Positions 17,110-25,806 of a DNA stretch of 64,000 bases are shown one piece after another. Under the pieces are notes generated by a model. The model was not told the origin of the DNA, ran no database searches, and saw only the letters and a list, made by a program, of their open reading frames with translations. Made by a program: the position numbers and the translations under genes. Each line of letters opens with the position of its first letter. Position 1 is the first letter of the stretch. The stretch comes from Fructobacillus tropaeoli (lineage in GTDB: Bacteria > Bacillota > Bacilli > Lactobacillales > Lactobacillaceae). The stretch spans positions 94,368 to 158,367 of the forward strand of contig NZ_DF968081.1 in NCBI RefSeq assembly GCF_001047135.2, given 5' to 3'.

Positions 17110-17922
17110 TCACACGTCTAAAACAACCAGGCGATTTTCCCACTCGGTCATAAAGTCATGACTAAACCATTCCTTGACCCGACGAGTCCGATAGCCAACC
17201 GAGGCATTGTAAAAGGTCGTTCGCTGAATTGGCAACGCTTGAACATGAAGGTGCAAGTGACCAGAAATGGCAGCCTGAACCTGATTAGATACCGCTAAAT
17301 CACTAACGGCCTGACTGCCTAAAAAGGACCGCAGCACATCCAGCCGTTCCATGCGAAATGGCATTTGATCAATAAAGGCCTGTTCCTGGGCAAAATGGTT
17401 AATTAAGATTGGAGTTTTCCCCACCTTCTTTGCTTCCTTGATGTCCTGTTTCATCTGATTTAAGTTAATTGCCAACCTTTCTGTATCGGTCATCGGTTGT
17501 TCAATCCGTCGATCATACCAAAATTCACGCTTAAAGCGTGTGATTTCCGCAACGCTATGCTGGTTTTGGTCAAAGCTATAATCATACCAGCCATTATTGC
17601 CAATCAAACGGGCCGAACCAATATCCAACGTTTTATGGTGGAAATAAAGGTCATCCACCGGACTTTCCAACTCCTGGTAACTGACCCCCGCCCCCATTTC
17701 ATGATTGCCGGCCAAAAAGCGGATCACCGTGGCCGGCCCTAACCGTCGCTGCAGGTCGCGGGCAAAGTCTAATGTCTTATCAAAGCGATTAAACAAATCC
17801 CCGGCGATGACATAAACCGCAATCTGATTTTTTTGCAGGTAGGCGGCTTGTTGCTCCAACGCCCACTCTGTTTCAACCTTATTTAAATCCAAATGATTAT
17901 CTGACGAAATAGCAACTTGCAT
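17110..17922 (-). CDS. Metallophosphoesterase of the calcineurin-like fold
   Basis: 270 residues from MQVAISSDNHLDLNK. Motifs: SSDNHLD (D-x-H), AGDLFNR (GD-x-x-x-R), AGNHEMG (GNH-D/E), NHFAQ and a C-terminal SGHLHLH (GH-x-H). This matches the binuclear-metal phosphoesterases found in Lactobacillales whose substrate is unknown. The start at 17922 has GAGGGA upstream; in-frame Met codons further upstream (to 17976) lack a site. It is a single gene downstream of the divergent fab promoter region. Confidence 0.85.
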   Translation of the reverse strand: MQVAISSDNHLDLNKVETEWALEQQAAYLQKNQIAVYVIAGDLFNRFDKTLDFARDLQRRLGPATVIRFLAGNHEMGAGVSYQELESPVDDLYFHHKTLDIGSARLIGNNGWYDYSFDQNQHSVAEITRFKREFWYDRRIEQPMTDTERLAINLNQMKQDIKEAKKVGKTPILINHFAQEQAFIDQMPFRMERLDVLRSFLGSQAVSDLAVSNQVQAAISGHLHLHVQALPIQRTTFYNASVGYRTRRVKEWFSHDFMTEWENRLVVLDV

Positions 17923-18018
17923 CTTGTCCCTCATGTTCTTCTTGTTCGTATAACCCAGTCTACCACGAGAGGACAAGCAAGGTCGGTTGCCGGCAGCTGA
18001 TTTTATAATGATTCAGTC

Positions 18019-18054
18019 AAAAAGAGCGCCCGCAAAGCACAGGTGCTCTTTTTG
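18019..18054. terminator. Bidirectional terminator between adhesin 2 and the surrounding genes
   Basis: AAAAAGAGC and GCTCTTTTT flank a loop of about 18 bases. T-runs occur on both strands. Confidence 0.6.
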
Positions 18055-18070
18055 ATTTAATATTCTCATC

Positions 18071-20569
18071 TCACTTTTTGTTCTTACCTAGTGCGAACAA
18101 ATACACCGCTGAAGACAATCCCAAAGCCGCCAAAGCAAAAGCGTCCTTGTCACTCTCGTGATGCTTGCCTGTTTGTGGCAAAACTGATGATGCTTGTGAA
18201 ACAGATGAAGGTGTCACAGCTGTCACTGTTTGATCCGGTTGGACTAACGCACTCGGATTATCCACCGGTGCCACTGAGTTAGTCTGTACTGGAACACTGG
18301 CACTCGCTGATCCAGGTTGACTCGTACTGGTTGAGATACTTGCGCTCACTGATTCAGGTTAACTCGTACTGTTTGAGGTACTTGCACTGACTGATTCAGA
18401 CTGGCTCGTGCTGGTTGAGACACTGGTACTTGCTGATTCAGACTGGTTCGTACTGGTTGATACGCTGGTGCTTGCTGATTCAGACTGGCTCGTACTGGTT
18501 GGGGCACTGGTGCTTGCTGATTCAGACTGGTTCGTGCTGGTTGAAGCACTTGCGCTTGGTGATTCGGATTGACTCGTGCTGGTTGAAGCACTTGCGCTTG
18601 GTGATTCGGATTGACTCGTGCTGGTTTAAGTACTTGCACTTGCTGATTTAGATTGGTTCGTGCTGGTTGAAGTACTTGCGCTAGCCGATGCAGACTGGCT
18701 AGCACTGGTTGATGCACTGGCACTAGCTGACTCAGACTGGCTCGTACTGGTTGATGCGCTGGTACTTGCTGATTCAGATTGACTTGCACTTGTTGAAGCG
18801 CTGGCGCTTGCTGATTCACTAGCACTTTCCGAGCCACCCCCGTTATTAGAAGGTGTGGTACTAGTTGATGGATCTGGAGTAGGGTTCGTGTTCGTCGTAT
18901 TAGCCTTATAAACATAAGTATACGTCGCATCATCCTTGCTATACGTACCATTGACACTGTATGAACCATCACTATTCTTCACAGCCCCTTCGGGTAGCTT
19001 GCTCTCGTCTAGAGTATAGCCATCAATCGATAAGCTATCTGCCGAAAAGCTATCTTTAGTCATAAAGCCAAGGGTATCATCATTTGGTGCTAATTGATTG
19101 CCACTTTCATCCACGTAACGAGTTGTGACCATCGTCTGACCATTCGCAGTATTGTGTAGAATTGCATTGGTGTAAACAGGCGTTTTCTTATCATAGAAAC
19201 CCTTGTTATCAGAAAAAGTAATATCGTAGCGAACCTGTTGATTGTCGTTATTAGGATTAATCGCTTTAAAATTACTTAAAACAGTAAATGGGAAATAAAA
19301 ATTTCCCTGGCCATCCCCATACTTACTTTCCATTTGTGCAATCACATCATCAGAAACACTAGCGTACTGAGACTTAATCACGTGCTCAAACTGTTCTTTT
19401 GTTAACTTGTAGTACTGTGAGGGACCGTAATTGATAATTACTTTCAATTCATTATCTGATACACGTACTACTGAATATTGGTTAGCGGCGGGTTGATCAC
19501 CGTCTGCCTTTGATGTCCAAGCAGTCTGCGCACCACCAACTGCATTTGAAGTGCTGCCACTATTATTAGCTGCTTGGTCGGTCCAACCTGCTGTCTCAGT
19601 CGCGGGTCCATAGCCACTAGCGGAGGCCAAATGAGGCCAGAAATAGCCCCCATCTTCAATATAAACCGGTGTCACCTTTCCCTGGGAAGAGGCTGTCGCC
19701 TTAATATCAATCGTTTGAATATAATCTTTTCCATCATTTAAAATAACCGGTTCAGTAAAGGCCAAGCCATCGGTATTTGTAATCGTTGTTCGTGCTGAAA
19801 CACCGTTCGAATTGACATCAGCAACATTATCCTTCATCTGCTGCGGCGTATTATTTTCTTTATAATCTGGTTGTGTTGGCTGAGCGGCCCAAGAGTAAGT
19901 ATGCGTTTGGTCCGCTACCGTTTCACTAATGGATAAATCAGTTCCATTACCAGCAGACTTTGGGAAAATCTGTCCGGAAGCCGTATTAAAGTTCAAAGTA
20001 ATCTGATGCGCACGACTCGAGTCAAAGCTAGCTCCATTTAAAGGTAATTGGATGGTTTGACTGGCCGCATCATAAGAAACGCTCGTGGATAAGACAGTAT
20101 TTGTTGCACTTTCGATGACCTGACTATTAAAATTCGACAAATTAAAAGTCTGCATGCCGGGTTGATTATCAATATTAGTCGCAAGTGGAATGCTAATAGT
20201 ATCGCCTTGCTTGAGAGTAGTATTGGCATTAATTGTAAAAGTCACCGAGGATGTACCACCATTACCACGCAATGAATCAAAAGTTCCGGTTGGAATTTGT
20301 TGACCATCTTGGTATGACCACGTAATGCTATCGGTCTTCACAATTCCTTGTTTGGCTAAATCAGTATAATTAAAAGTTTGTACCTGATTGTTAGTCTGAG
20401 TGGATGCATTTCCATCAGCAAAAGCTGGTGTGGTCAGCCCCTCACTAGCAAAAGTAAGGCCACCAGCAACGGCAAAAGCTGATATTGAAAGCACTACCCA
20501 ATTCTTCTTGACTTTTTTCAGAACCTTACGTTCGTTAACTTTCGTCAATTGCATTTTATTATACTTCAT
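18071..20569 (-). pseudogene. Ser-rich LPQTG adhesin with two in-frame stops
   Basis: One frame of about 830 codons broken by TAA at 18626-18628 and TAA at 18359-18361, with no frameshift. Parts: an unusual long signal peptide (KKNWVVLSISAFAVAGG); an adhesin head of about 400 residues including FDSLRGNGGTSSVTFTIN; a MucBP-like unit (TTRYVDESGNQLAP to TYTYVYK); a Ser-Ala/Ser-Thr repeat stalk of the type SASASTSTSQSES; then LPQTG, a membrane helix and KNKK. The start ATG at 20569 follows GGAGGG. The genuine stop is TGA. As read, the product lacks its wall anchor and would be released. The same defect pattern occurs in the adhesin at 2716-6192. Confidence 0.83.
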
Positions 20570-20709
20570 GAAAATAGCCCTCCATTTCAACTAATGAATC
20601 ATCATTTTAAAACTTCTCCTTGTTAACTCGAGAACATTGTATCAAATATATTTCTTTATGTACATTTTTGTTTCTATTGTATCTGTTTAGGTTAGATTAT
20701 GTGCACAAA

Positions 20710-20738
20710 AAAAAGAACGCCGAAGCGTTCTTCCTTTA
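20710..20738 (-). terminator. gap terminator
   Basis: GAACGC-TTCG-GCGTTC followed by eight T on the minus strand, a textbook UUCG-loop terminator just after gap. Confidence 0.85.
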
Positions 20739-20747
20739 TATAAATGA

Positions 20748-21758
20748 TTATACGTTTGCAAAGTGCAACAAAGTACGGATCATGTTTGAAGTGAAACCGT
20801 ATTCGTTGTCGTACCATGAAACAGTCTTAACCAATTGCTTGTCACCGGCTTCGACGATTTGCGTTTGAGTAGCATCGAAAGTAGCACCGTGAGTGTCACC
20901 AATGATGTCTGATGAAACGATTTCGTCTTCGTTGTAGCCAAATGAGTCAGAAGCGGCTGCCTTCATAGCTGCATTGATTTCGTCTGCTGAAACCTTCTTT
21001 GACAAAACTGAAGTCAATTCAGTAACAGAACCGTCAACAACGGCAACACGTTGTGCGTGACCGTCAACCTTACCCTTCAATTCTGGAACAACAAGGCCGA
21101 TAGCCTTAGCAGCACCAGTTGAGTGAGGGATAGTGTTTACTGAAGCAGTACGGTTTGAACGGAACTTCTTTGACTTAGGTCCATCCAAAATCATTTGAGT
21201 TGAAGTAAAGGCGTGGATAGTAGTCATCGTTGCCACTTCAACACCGAATTGGTCTTGCAATACACGAGCCATTGGAGCCAATGACTGTGTAGTACATGAA
21301 CCAGCTGAAACGATCTTGTCGTCAGCCTTCAAGATGTCTTGGTTTACACCATAAACAACAGTTGGTACATCACCAGCTGGAGCTGAGATCAAAACCTTCT
21401 TAGCACCTGCGTCCAAGTGGGCTTGTGACTTTTCGGCTGAAGTATAGAAACCAGTAGCTTCCAATACATATTCAACACCATCGTTCTTAACCCAAGGAAT
21501 GTTCTTTGCATCGCGTTCTGCATAAACAGTGTAGTGCTTACCGTTAACCACGATACCAGTTTCATCAGCAGAAACTTCAGCATCCAAAGTTCCATGAGTT
21601 GAGTCATACTTCAACAAGTATGCCAACATTGATGGGCTAGTCAAATCGTTGATGGCTGCAACTTCAACATCAGCTGCTGAGTCGCCAAGTTCCAAGATAC
21701 GACGGAATGCCAAACGACCAATCCGACCGAATCCATTAATACCAATCTTCACAGTCAT
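20748..21758 (-). CDS. gap: Glyceraldehyde-3-phosphate dehydrogenase
   Basis: 336 residues from [20 protein letters not shown], the NAD-binding Rossmann start. The catalytic Cys is in [13 protein letters not shown], a small variant of the usual [25 protein letters not shown] and the C-terminal [16 protein letters not shown] are intact. The start is at 21758, eight bases after GGAGGT; the in-frame upstream Met codon is not used. It makes 1,3-bisphosphoglycerate in glycolysis/phosphoketolase metabolism. It is monocistronic and has its own strong promoter and terminator. Confidence 0.96.
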   Translation of the reverse strand: MTVKIGINGFGRIGRLAFRRILELGDSAADVEVAAINDLTSPSMLAYLLKYDSTHGTLDAEVSADETGIVVNGKHYTVYAERDAKNIPWVKNDGVEYVLEATGFYTSAEKSQAHLDAGAKKVLISAPAGDVPTVVYGVNQDILKADDKIVSAGSCTTQSLAPMARVLQDQFGVEVATMTTIHAFTSTQMILDGPKSKKFRSNRTASVNTIPHSTGAAKAIGLVVPELKGKVDGHAQRVAVVDGSVTELTSVLSKKVSADEINAAMKAAASDSFGYNEDEIVSSDIIGDTHGATFDATQTQIVEAGDKQLVKTVSWYDNEYGFTSNMIRTLLHFANV

Positions 21759-21794
21759 GTGTGTAGACCTCCAATTAATTTTTTGACTTATGTC

Positions 21795-21833
21795 AACAAG
21801 GACATTATAACACAAAGGCTAGAAACCAGTGCA
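21795..21833 (-). promoter_or_regulatory. gap promoter
   Basis: TGTTATAAT (extended -10) lies upstream of gap with TTGCAC 19 bases before it. The site sits in the gap shared with the divergent ECF gene. Confidence 0.6.
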
Positions 21834-21974
21834 AGTGTTCACTAGAAATTGTTTGGAAAATTAACCATACCATTTCCTGATTTTGTCGGATAACTGAAAG
21901 AAAACTGTCTTTTTTATTCATTGAAATCCTTGCTATAATATTCCTATTATTATGAAACACATGGAGAGATGATT

Positions 21975-22466
21975 ATGAATAAATACTTTACTACCAAAAC
22001 CATCACGACTTTGGCCGTGATTACTGCTTTAAACCTCGCCCTTTCTTATGTGGTGCGAATTCCAACACCAGGTGGCTACGTCAACCTAGTGGAAGCCGGT
22101 ATTTTCTTAGTGGCACTATTGGGTAGCGCGCGTTCTGGCATGATTGTTGGTGGTTTATCCGGTTTGCTCTTAGATCTTTTAGCCGGTTATGCCGCCTGGG
22201 CCCCCTTCTCTTTGGTCATTCACGGCTTAGAGGGTTACTTGGCCGGGTTGATTGGTGCTAAAAAATCAGTGATGAGCCAAACGATTGCCGTTATCGTGGC
22301 TTCCTTTGTCATGGTTGTCGGCTACTTCTTTGCCACAGCCTTCCTTTCACACAGCTGGGCGACCGGCTTTGCTTCAATCATCGGTAACATTGCCCAATGT
22401 GCCTTTGGTCTAATTATTGCCCTTGTCGTTCGTCCCGCTTTGTCAAAACGCGTGACCTTAAACTAA
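21975..22466 (+). CDS. ECF transporter S component
   Basis: 163-residue, very hydrophobic protein with about five or six membrane helices (for example YVNLVEAGIFLVALLGSARSG and LVIHGLEGYLAGLIG). The ARSG-type helix-1 and Gly-rich segments resemble the S components that bind vitamins or their precursors (HmpT/ThiW-like) and share an ECF ATPase module. The substrate cannot be read from sequence. I chose ATG 21975 because GGAGAG is six bases before it; the ATG at 21969 abuts it. Upstream is TTGCTATAAT. Confidence 0.8.
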   Translation: MNKYFTTKTITTLAVITALNLALSYVVRIPTPGGYVNLVEAGIFLVALLGSARSGMIVGGLSGLLLDLLAGYAAWAPFSLVIHGLEGYLAGLIGAKKSVMSQTIAVIVASFVMVVGYFFATAFLSHSWATGFASIIGNIAQCAFGLIIALVVRPALSKRVTLN

Positions 22467-22669
22467 TTGATGCAAGACAAGAAGCAACAAAAATAAAAAG
22501 CCTTGACCAACTGATGAAAAACCCAAGATTAGGATAACGAAACTATGGGGGCCATCTGTTAACGTTGATTGGGCTTTTTTTCTTTACCATTTATCTTTAC
22601 AAACGCTTTTAATTTGTTTAATCAATGAACTAAACATGTAGACAAAACGACAATTTGGTATAGTTTAGA
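22467..22669. other. Intergenic with a possible long-loop terminator
   Basis: A run of seven T at about 22568-22574 follows TTGGGC. Its partner CCCAA lies about 55 bases upstream, so termination of the ECF transcript here is possible but weakly supported. Nothing else is recognised. Confidence 0.35.
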
Positions 22670-22699
22670 TTTCATTTCCAAATGAAACTGTGAGATAAT
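22670..22699 (+). promoter_or_regulatory. Promoter with palindromic operator before the disulfide reductase
   Basis: TTTCATTTCCAAATGAAA (22670-22687) is a perfect 8-bp-arm palindrome. It covers the -35 position relative to GATAAT at 22694-22699. This is the arrangement of a repressor site; the regulator is unknown. Confidence 0.5.
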
Positions 22700-22734
22700 C
22701 GTATTAAGCTTTCAACTTAGGAGGAATCTAGAAA

Positions 22735-24069
22735 ATGACAGCATACGATTACGATGTTTTGTACCTCGGGGCCGGCCACGGGGCCTTTGATGGTGCACCA
22801 CTCCTGGCTCAGGCCGGTAAAAAAGTCGCCTTTGTCGAAAAAGAAAAGGTCGGCGGAACCTGCCCAAATTGGGGTTGCAACGCCAAAGTTATCCTGGAAA
22901 ACGCAGTTTCCTTACAACGTGAATTACGTGCTTCAAACGGCATTGTTTCAGGTAGTGGCGACATTGACTGGACCAAGAACATGGCCCGTAAAAAGGAAAT
23001 CATCGCCATCTTCCCAAACGCCATCCAAGGCGGGATGGAAGAATTGGGCATCAAGTTCTACTTCGGTGCTGGTCGCTTAGCAGACGCCCACACTGTGACA
23101 ATCGGTGATCAGACCGTTACGGCCGAAAACATCGTGATTGCCACTGGTATGCACTCCCATCGCTTGGACATCCCCGGTGCTGAGTACCTCCACGATTCAA
23201 AGGACTTCTTGTCACTAGACCAAGCACCCGACAAGATGGTCATTATTGGGGCGGGCTATATCGGCCTCGAAACTGCTTCAATGATGAACGCTGCGGGCGT
23301 TGCCGTCACGGTTATTCTTCGTTCCGACCGCGCTTTGCCTGAATTTAACCAACGCTATAGCAATGCTTTGGTGCAAACCCTTGAAAAACAAGGCATTACA
23401 TTCGTCAAGAATAGTCAGACTGAAAGTGTCGAACAAGTTACTTCCGGCTTTGCCGTTAAGACTTCAACCGGTACCTATGAAGCCGATTACGTCATGGATG
23501 CTACCGGTCGCACACCAAATACGGCCGACCTTGGTCTGGAAGATTTGGGAATCGAATTCGACAAGGCCGGGATTGCGGTTAACGAATACCTCCAAACAGC
23601 CGTGCCGAATATTTATGCAACCGGCGACGTAGTGAAGAAGGATCAGCCAAAGTTGACCCCAACAGCAACATTCGAATCCCAGTATGTTGCCAAGCGCCTC
23701 TTGGGCCAAGAGGACAAAGCCATCGACTATCCAGCTATCGGTACCACAGTCTTCACGACCCCTCGTTTGGCTCAAGCCGGCGTAACACTCGATGAAGCTG
23801 CCGCTCACCCTGATCAATATGATGTCGTTGAAAAGGATGTCATGGATGACTGGTACCGCATGGTCGATTACGAAAAGGAAGGCCACCTTTCATTGATTTA
23901 TGACAAGGAAAAGCACTTGGTTGGTGCAATCGAAATTTCAGAACACGCAGAGGACATCATCAATGCTCTCTTGCCTGCCATTGAATTCGCCTACACACCA
24001 GCACAACTCAGTCGCTTGGTCACAATTTTCCCAACGATTGGTTATTCTGCTATCGGCGACCTTCTTTAA
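22735..24069 (+). CDS. FAD-dependent pyridine nucleotide-disulfide oxidoreductase
   Basis: 444 residues. The FAD-binding start is LYLGAGHGAFDGA, the redox disulfide is GGTCPNWGCNAK (canonical GGTCVNxGCxPKK), the NAD(P) Rossmann motif is IIGAGYIGLE, and the second FAD site is IYATGDV. It belongs with glutathione, mycothione and related reductases. The usual C-terminal HPT dyad that protonates the thiolate is replaced by the segment IFPTIGYSAIG, with no His. The true substrate is uncertain. AGGAGG precedes the ATG. Confidence 0.85.
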   Translation: MTAYDYDVLYLGAGHGAFDGAPLLAQAGKKVAFVEKEKVGGTCPNWGCNAKVILENAVSLQRELRASNGIVSGSGDIDWTKNMARKKEIIAIFPNAIQGGMEELGIKFYFGAGRLADAHTVTIGDQTVTAENIVIATGMHSHRLDIPGAEYLHDSKDFLSLDQAPDKMVIIGAGYIGLETASMMNAAGVAVTVILRSDRALPEFNQRYSNALVQTLEKQGITFVKNSQTESVEQVTSGFAVKTSTGTYEADYVMDATGRTPNTADLGLEDLGIEFDKAGIAVNEYLQTAVPNIYATGDVVKKDQPKLTPTATFESQYVAKRLLGQEDKAIDYPAIGTTVFTTPRLAQAGVTLDEAAAHPDQYDVVEKDVMDDWYRMVDYEKEGHLSLIYDKEKHLVGAIEISEHAEDIINALLPAIEFAYTPAQLSRLVTIFPTIGYSAIGDLL

Positions 24070-24089
24070 AATCAGAACTGATTTTAAAG
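24064..24089. repeat. Head-to-head AAAATCAG palindrome at the stop codon
   Basis: Two copies of the overrepresented octamer in opposite orientation (24068-24075 and 24078-24085) extend into 12-base arms separated by AA. The TAA stop of the reductase lies inside the left arm. Confidence 0.7.
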
Positions 24090-24120
24090 CCCAAAGGAAA
24101 CATTCCTTGGGGCTTTTTTA
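24086..24120 (+). terminator. Terminator of the disulfide reductase
   Basis: AGCCCAAAGGAA and TTCCTTGGGGCT form a stem with one mismatch, followed by six T. Confidence 0.75.
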
Positions 24121-24128
24121 AAATAAAT

Positions 24129-24265
24129 TTGTCGAAAGACGGCAGATAGTTTATACTTTCATTAGTCATTAATTGGTTCAGAGAAGCCAGATGATTTGCT
24201 TACGCTTAATTTTTAACACAATAAGACTATTCTCTGAACTTTTTTAGGGAATAGTCTTTTTTCTT
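24129..24265 (+). promoter_or_regulatory. pyr promoter and PyrR-type attenuator
   Basis: TTGTCG (24129) and TATACT (24152) are 17 bases apart. The leader carries GGTTCAGAGAAGCC (24175-24188), which resembles the PyrR binding loop (TCCAGAGAGGCT-like). GTTCAGAGAA (24176-24185) is fully complementary to TTCTCTGAAC (24230-24239). The latter overlaps the terminator stem AAGACTATTC/GAATAGTCTT (24223-24258) with its T-run. The two folds exclude each other. UMP-bound PyrR would free the terminator; that step is family knowledge. Confidence 0.8.
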
Positions 24266-24285
24266 GCCCATGAAGGAGAGTAACC

Positions 24286-24999
24286 ATGGAAAAACCACTA
24301 ATGATTGCCTTGGACTTTGACGACTTAGCCGCCGTCACTGCCTTTTTAGATCGTTTTCCCGACCCCAGCCAATTAACCGTCAAGGTCGGGATGGAGCTCT
24401 TCTACCAAGCTGGGCCAGCCATTATCACTGATTTAAAAAAGCGCGGTTGCGACATTTTCTTAGACCTCAAGCTCTTTGATATCCCCAACACCGTCCGCCA
24501 AGCAATGGCTCAAATCGGCCAACTCGGTGTCGACTATGTGACCGTTCATTCACTGGGTGGGTCTGCCATGTTGAAAGCTGCCAAAGAAGGTTTGGAAATC
24601 GGTGCGGCAAAGGCCGGCGTCGATGCCCCTGCCCTCCTGGCAGTCACAGAGCTAACTTCCATTTCCGATGAAGTCCTGAAAAACGAACAACACGCGGCCC
24701 TGCCAATGCAGGACCAAGTCTTGGCCTTAGCCCAAATGGCGGACCAGGCCGGCTGCGACGGCGTTATCTGCTCCGCCTTGGAGTTGACAACACTCAACGC
24801 CCATTTGCGTCCTGATTTTCTCTTCGTTGTCCCTGGCATTCGCATGCAAGAGGACCAAACGGGTGACCAAGTTCGCGTCGCTAGTCCCGACCAAGCAGCT
24901 GCGGACGGTGCCAAGGCCATCGTCGTTGGCCGGCCAATTACCAAGGCGAGCGACCCAGTTGCTGCTTGGCACCGCTATCAAAATGCTTGGCAAGGCTGA
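24286..24999 (+). CDS. pyrF: Orotidine 5'-phosphate decarboxylase
   Basis: 237 residues. The active-site segment DIFLDLKLFDIPNTV (Asp-Lys-Asp) and the phosphate-binding VPGIRMQ and VVGRPIT are intact. It makes UMP, the last pyrimidine step. AAGGAGAG precedes ATG 24286. It is first in a two-gene unit with pyrE, 48 bases apart. The rest of the pyr genes are not in the window. Confidence 0.96.
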   Translation: MEKPLMIALDFDDLAAVTAFLDRFPDPSQLTVKVGMELFYQAGPAIITDLKKRGCDIFLDLKLFDIPNTVRQAMAQIGQLGVDYVTVHSLGGSAMLKAAKEGLEIGAAKAGVDAPALLAVTELTSISDEVLKNEQHAALPMQDQVLALAQMADQAGCDGVICSALELTTLNAHLRPDFLFVVPGIRMQEDQTGDQVRVASPDQAAADGAKAIVVGRPITKASDPVAAWHRYQNAWQG

Positions 25000-25047
25000 T
25001 TTTTACCAACAAAAAGATATTAAAAGAAAGAATGAAAGGTTTTACCC

Positions 25048-25683
25048 ATGACAGTTTCAACTGAAGCAATTCTCCAAGACTTAATCGATCACAGAATCGT
25101 CCAATTGAAGGTTGACGATACCTTCACCTTTGCCTCTGGCATCCAGTCACCAATCTATACCGACCTGCGCCAAACGATTTCTTATCCAACAACACGCCAC
25201 GCCATCACCAAGGCCTTAGCCGAACTGATTAAGGAGCAATACCCTCAAGTATCAGTGATTGCCGGTGTTGCCACGGCCGGCATCCCCCAAGCAGCCCTAG
25301 TTGCTGCCGAATTAGACTTGCCAATGGTTTATGTTCGTTCCAAGCCAAAGGACCATGGTACCGGTCGCCAAGTCGAAGGTGTTATCCAAGCAGATGACCA
25401 AGTGGTCTTGATTGATGACCTGATTTCAACCGGCGGATCCGTCCTTGGTGCTGCGAAGGCTGTCAAAAACGAAGGCTTCAACGTAGCTGGTGTGGTTTCC
25501 ATCTTCTCGTATGGTTTCCCAGATGCTGACAAGAACTTCCAAGAGGCTGGCTTTGCCTTTGCCCCACTTTTGACTTATACCGGCTTAATCAAGTTATTGG
25601 CCCACCAAAAGGTGATTAGTGATGAAGACCATGCCCGCCTAGCCAAGTGGCACCAAGACCCATGGGCTTGGCCACTGAAGTAA
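25048..25683 (+). CDS. pyrE: Orotate phosphoribosyltransferase
   Basis: 211 residues. The PRPP-binding motif VVLIDDLISTGGS is complete, with FASGIQSPIYTDLR near the N-terminus and RSKPKDHGTG as the flexible loop. It makes OMP for PyrF. Confidence 0.96.
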   Translation: MTVSTEAILQDLIDHRIVQLKVDDTFTFASGIQSPIYTDLRQTISYPTTRHAITKALAELIKEQYPQVSVIAGVATAGIPQAALVAAELDLPMVYVRSKPKDHGTGRQVEGVIQADDQVVLIDDLISTGGSVLGAAKAVKNEGFNVAGVVSIFSYGFPDADKNFQEAGFAFAPLLTYTGLIKLLAHQKVISDEDHARLAKWHQDPWAWPLK

Positions 25684-25767
25684 GACTTTATTGCCAGGTG
25701 GCCAGCGATTCCGCCATGCCACACTACTAACATTTTTCATACCCAGCGTTTCGTCAAACAAACAAAA

Positions 25768-25798
25768 AAAGGTGGTTGCTCACGCAACCGCCTTTTTT
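25768..25798. terminator. Bidirectional terminator between pyrE and metG
   Basis: GGTGGTTGC-TCAC-GCAACCGCC with A-run before and six T after, serving the convergent pyrE and metG. Confidence 0.85.
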
Positions 25799-25806
25799 AC
25801 TGATTT

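Noticed and set aside
18361..18840. Regular short repeats that could suggest a CRISPR array
   Set aside because: They are in-frame Ser/Ala/Thr codon repeats of the adhesin stalk, without unique spacers, and no cas genes are present.
2716..20569. Genome-wide reassignment of UAA/UAG as sense codons
   Set aside because: Many intact genes in the window end in TAA (for example the gene ending at 24069, pyrE and azlC-region genes), so global recoding is impossible; only local readthrough remains possible.
20590..20615. Four-codon ORF (MMIH) with AAGGAG upstream of adhesin 2
   Set aside because: The site and spacing are good, but such a short frame can arise by chance and no hairpin depends on it.
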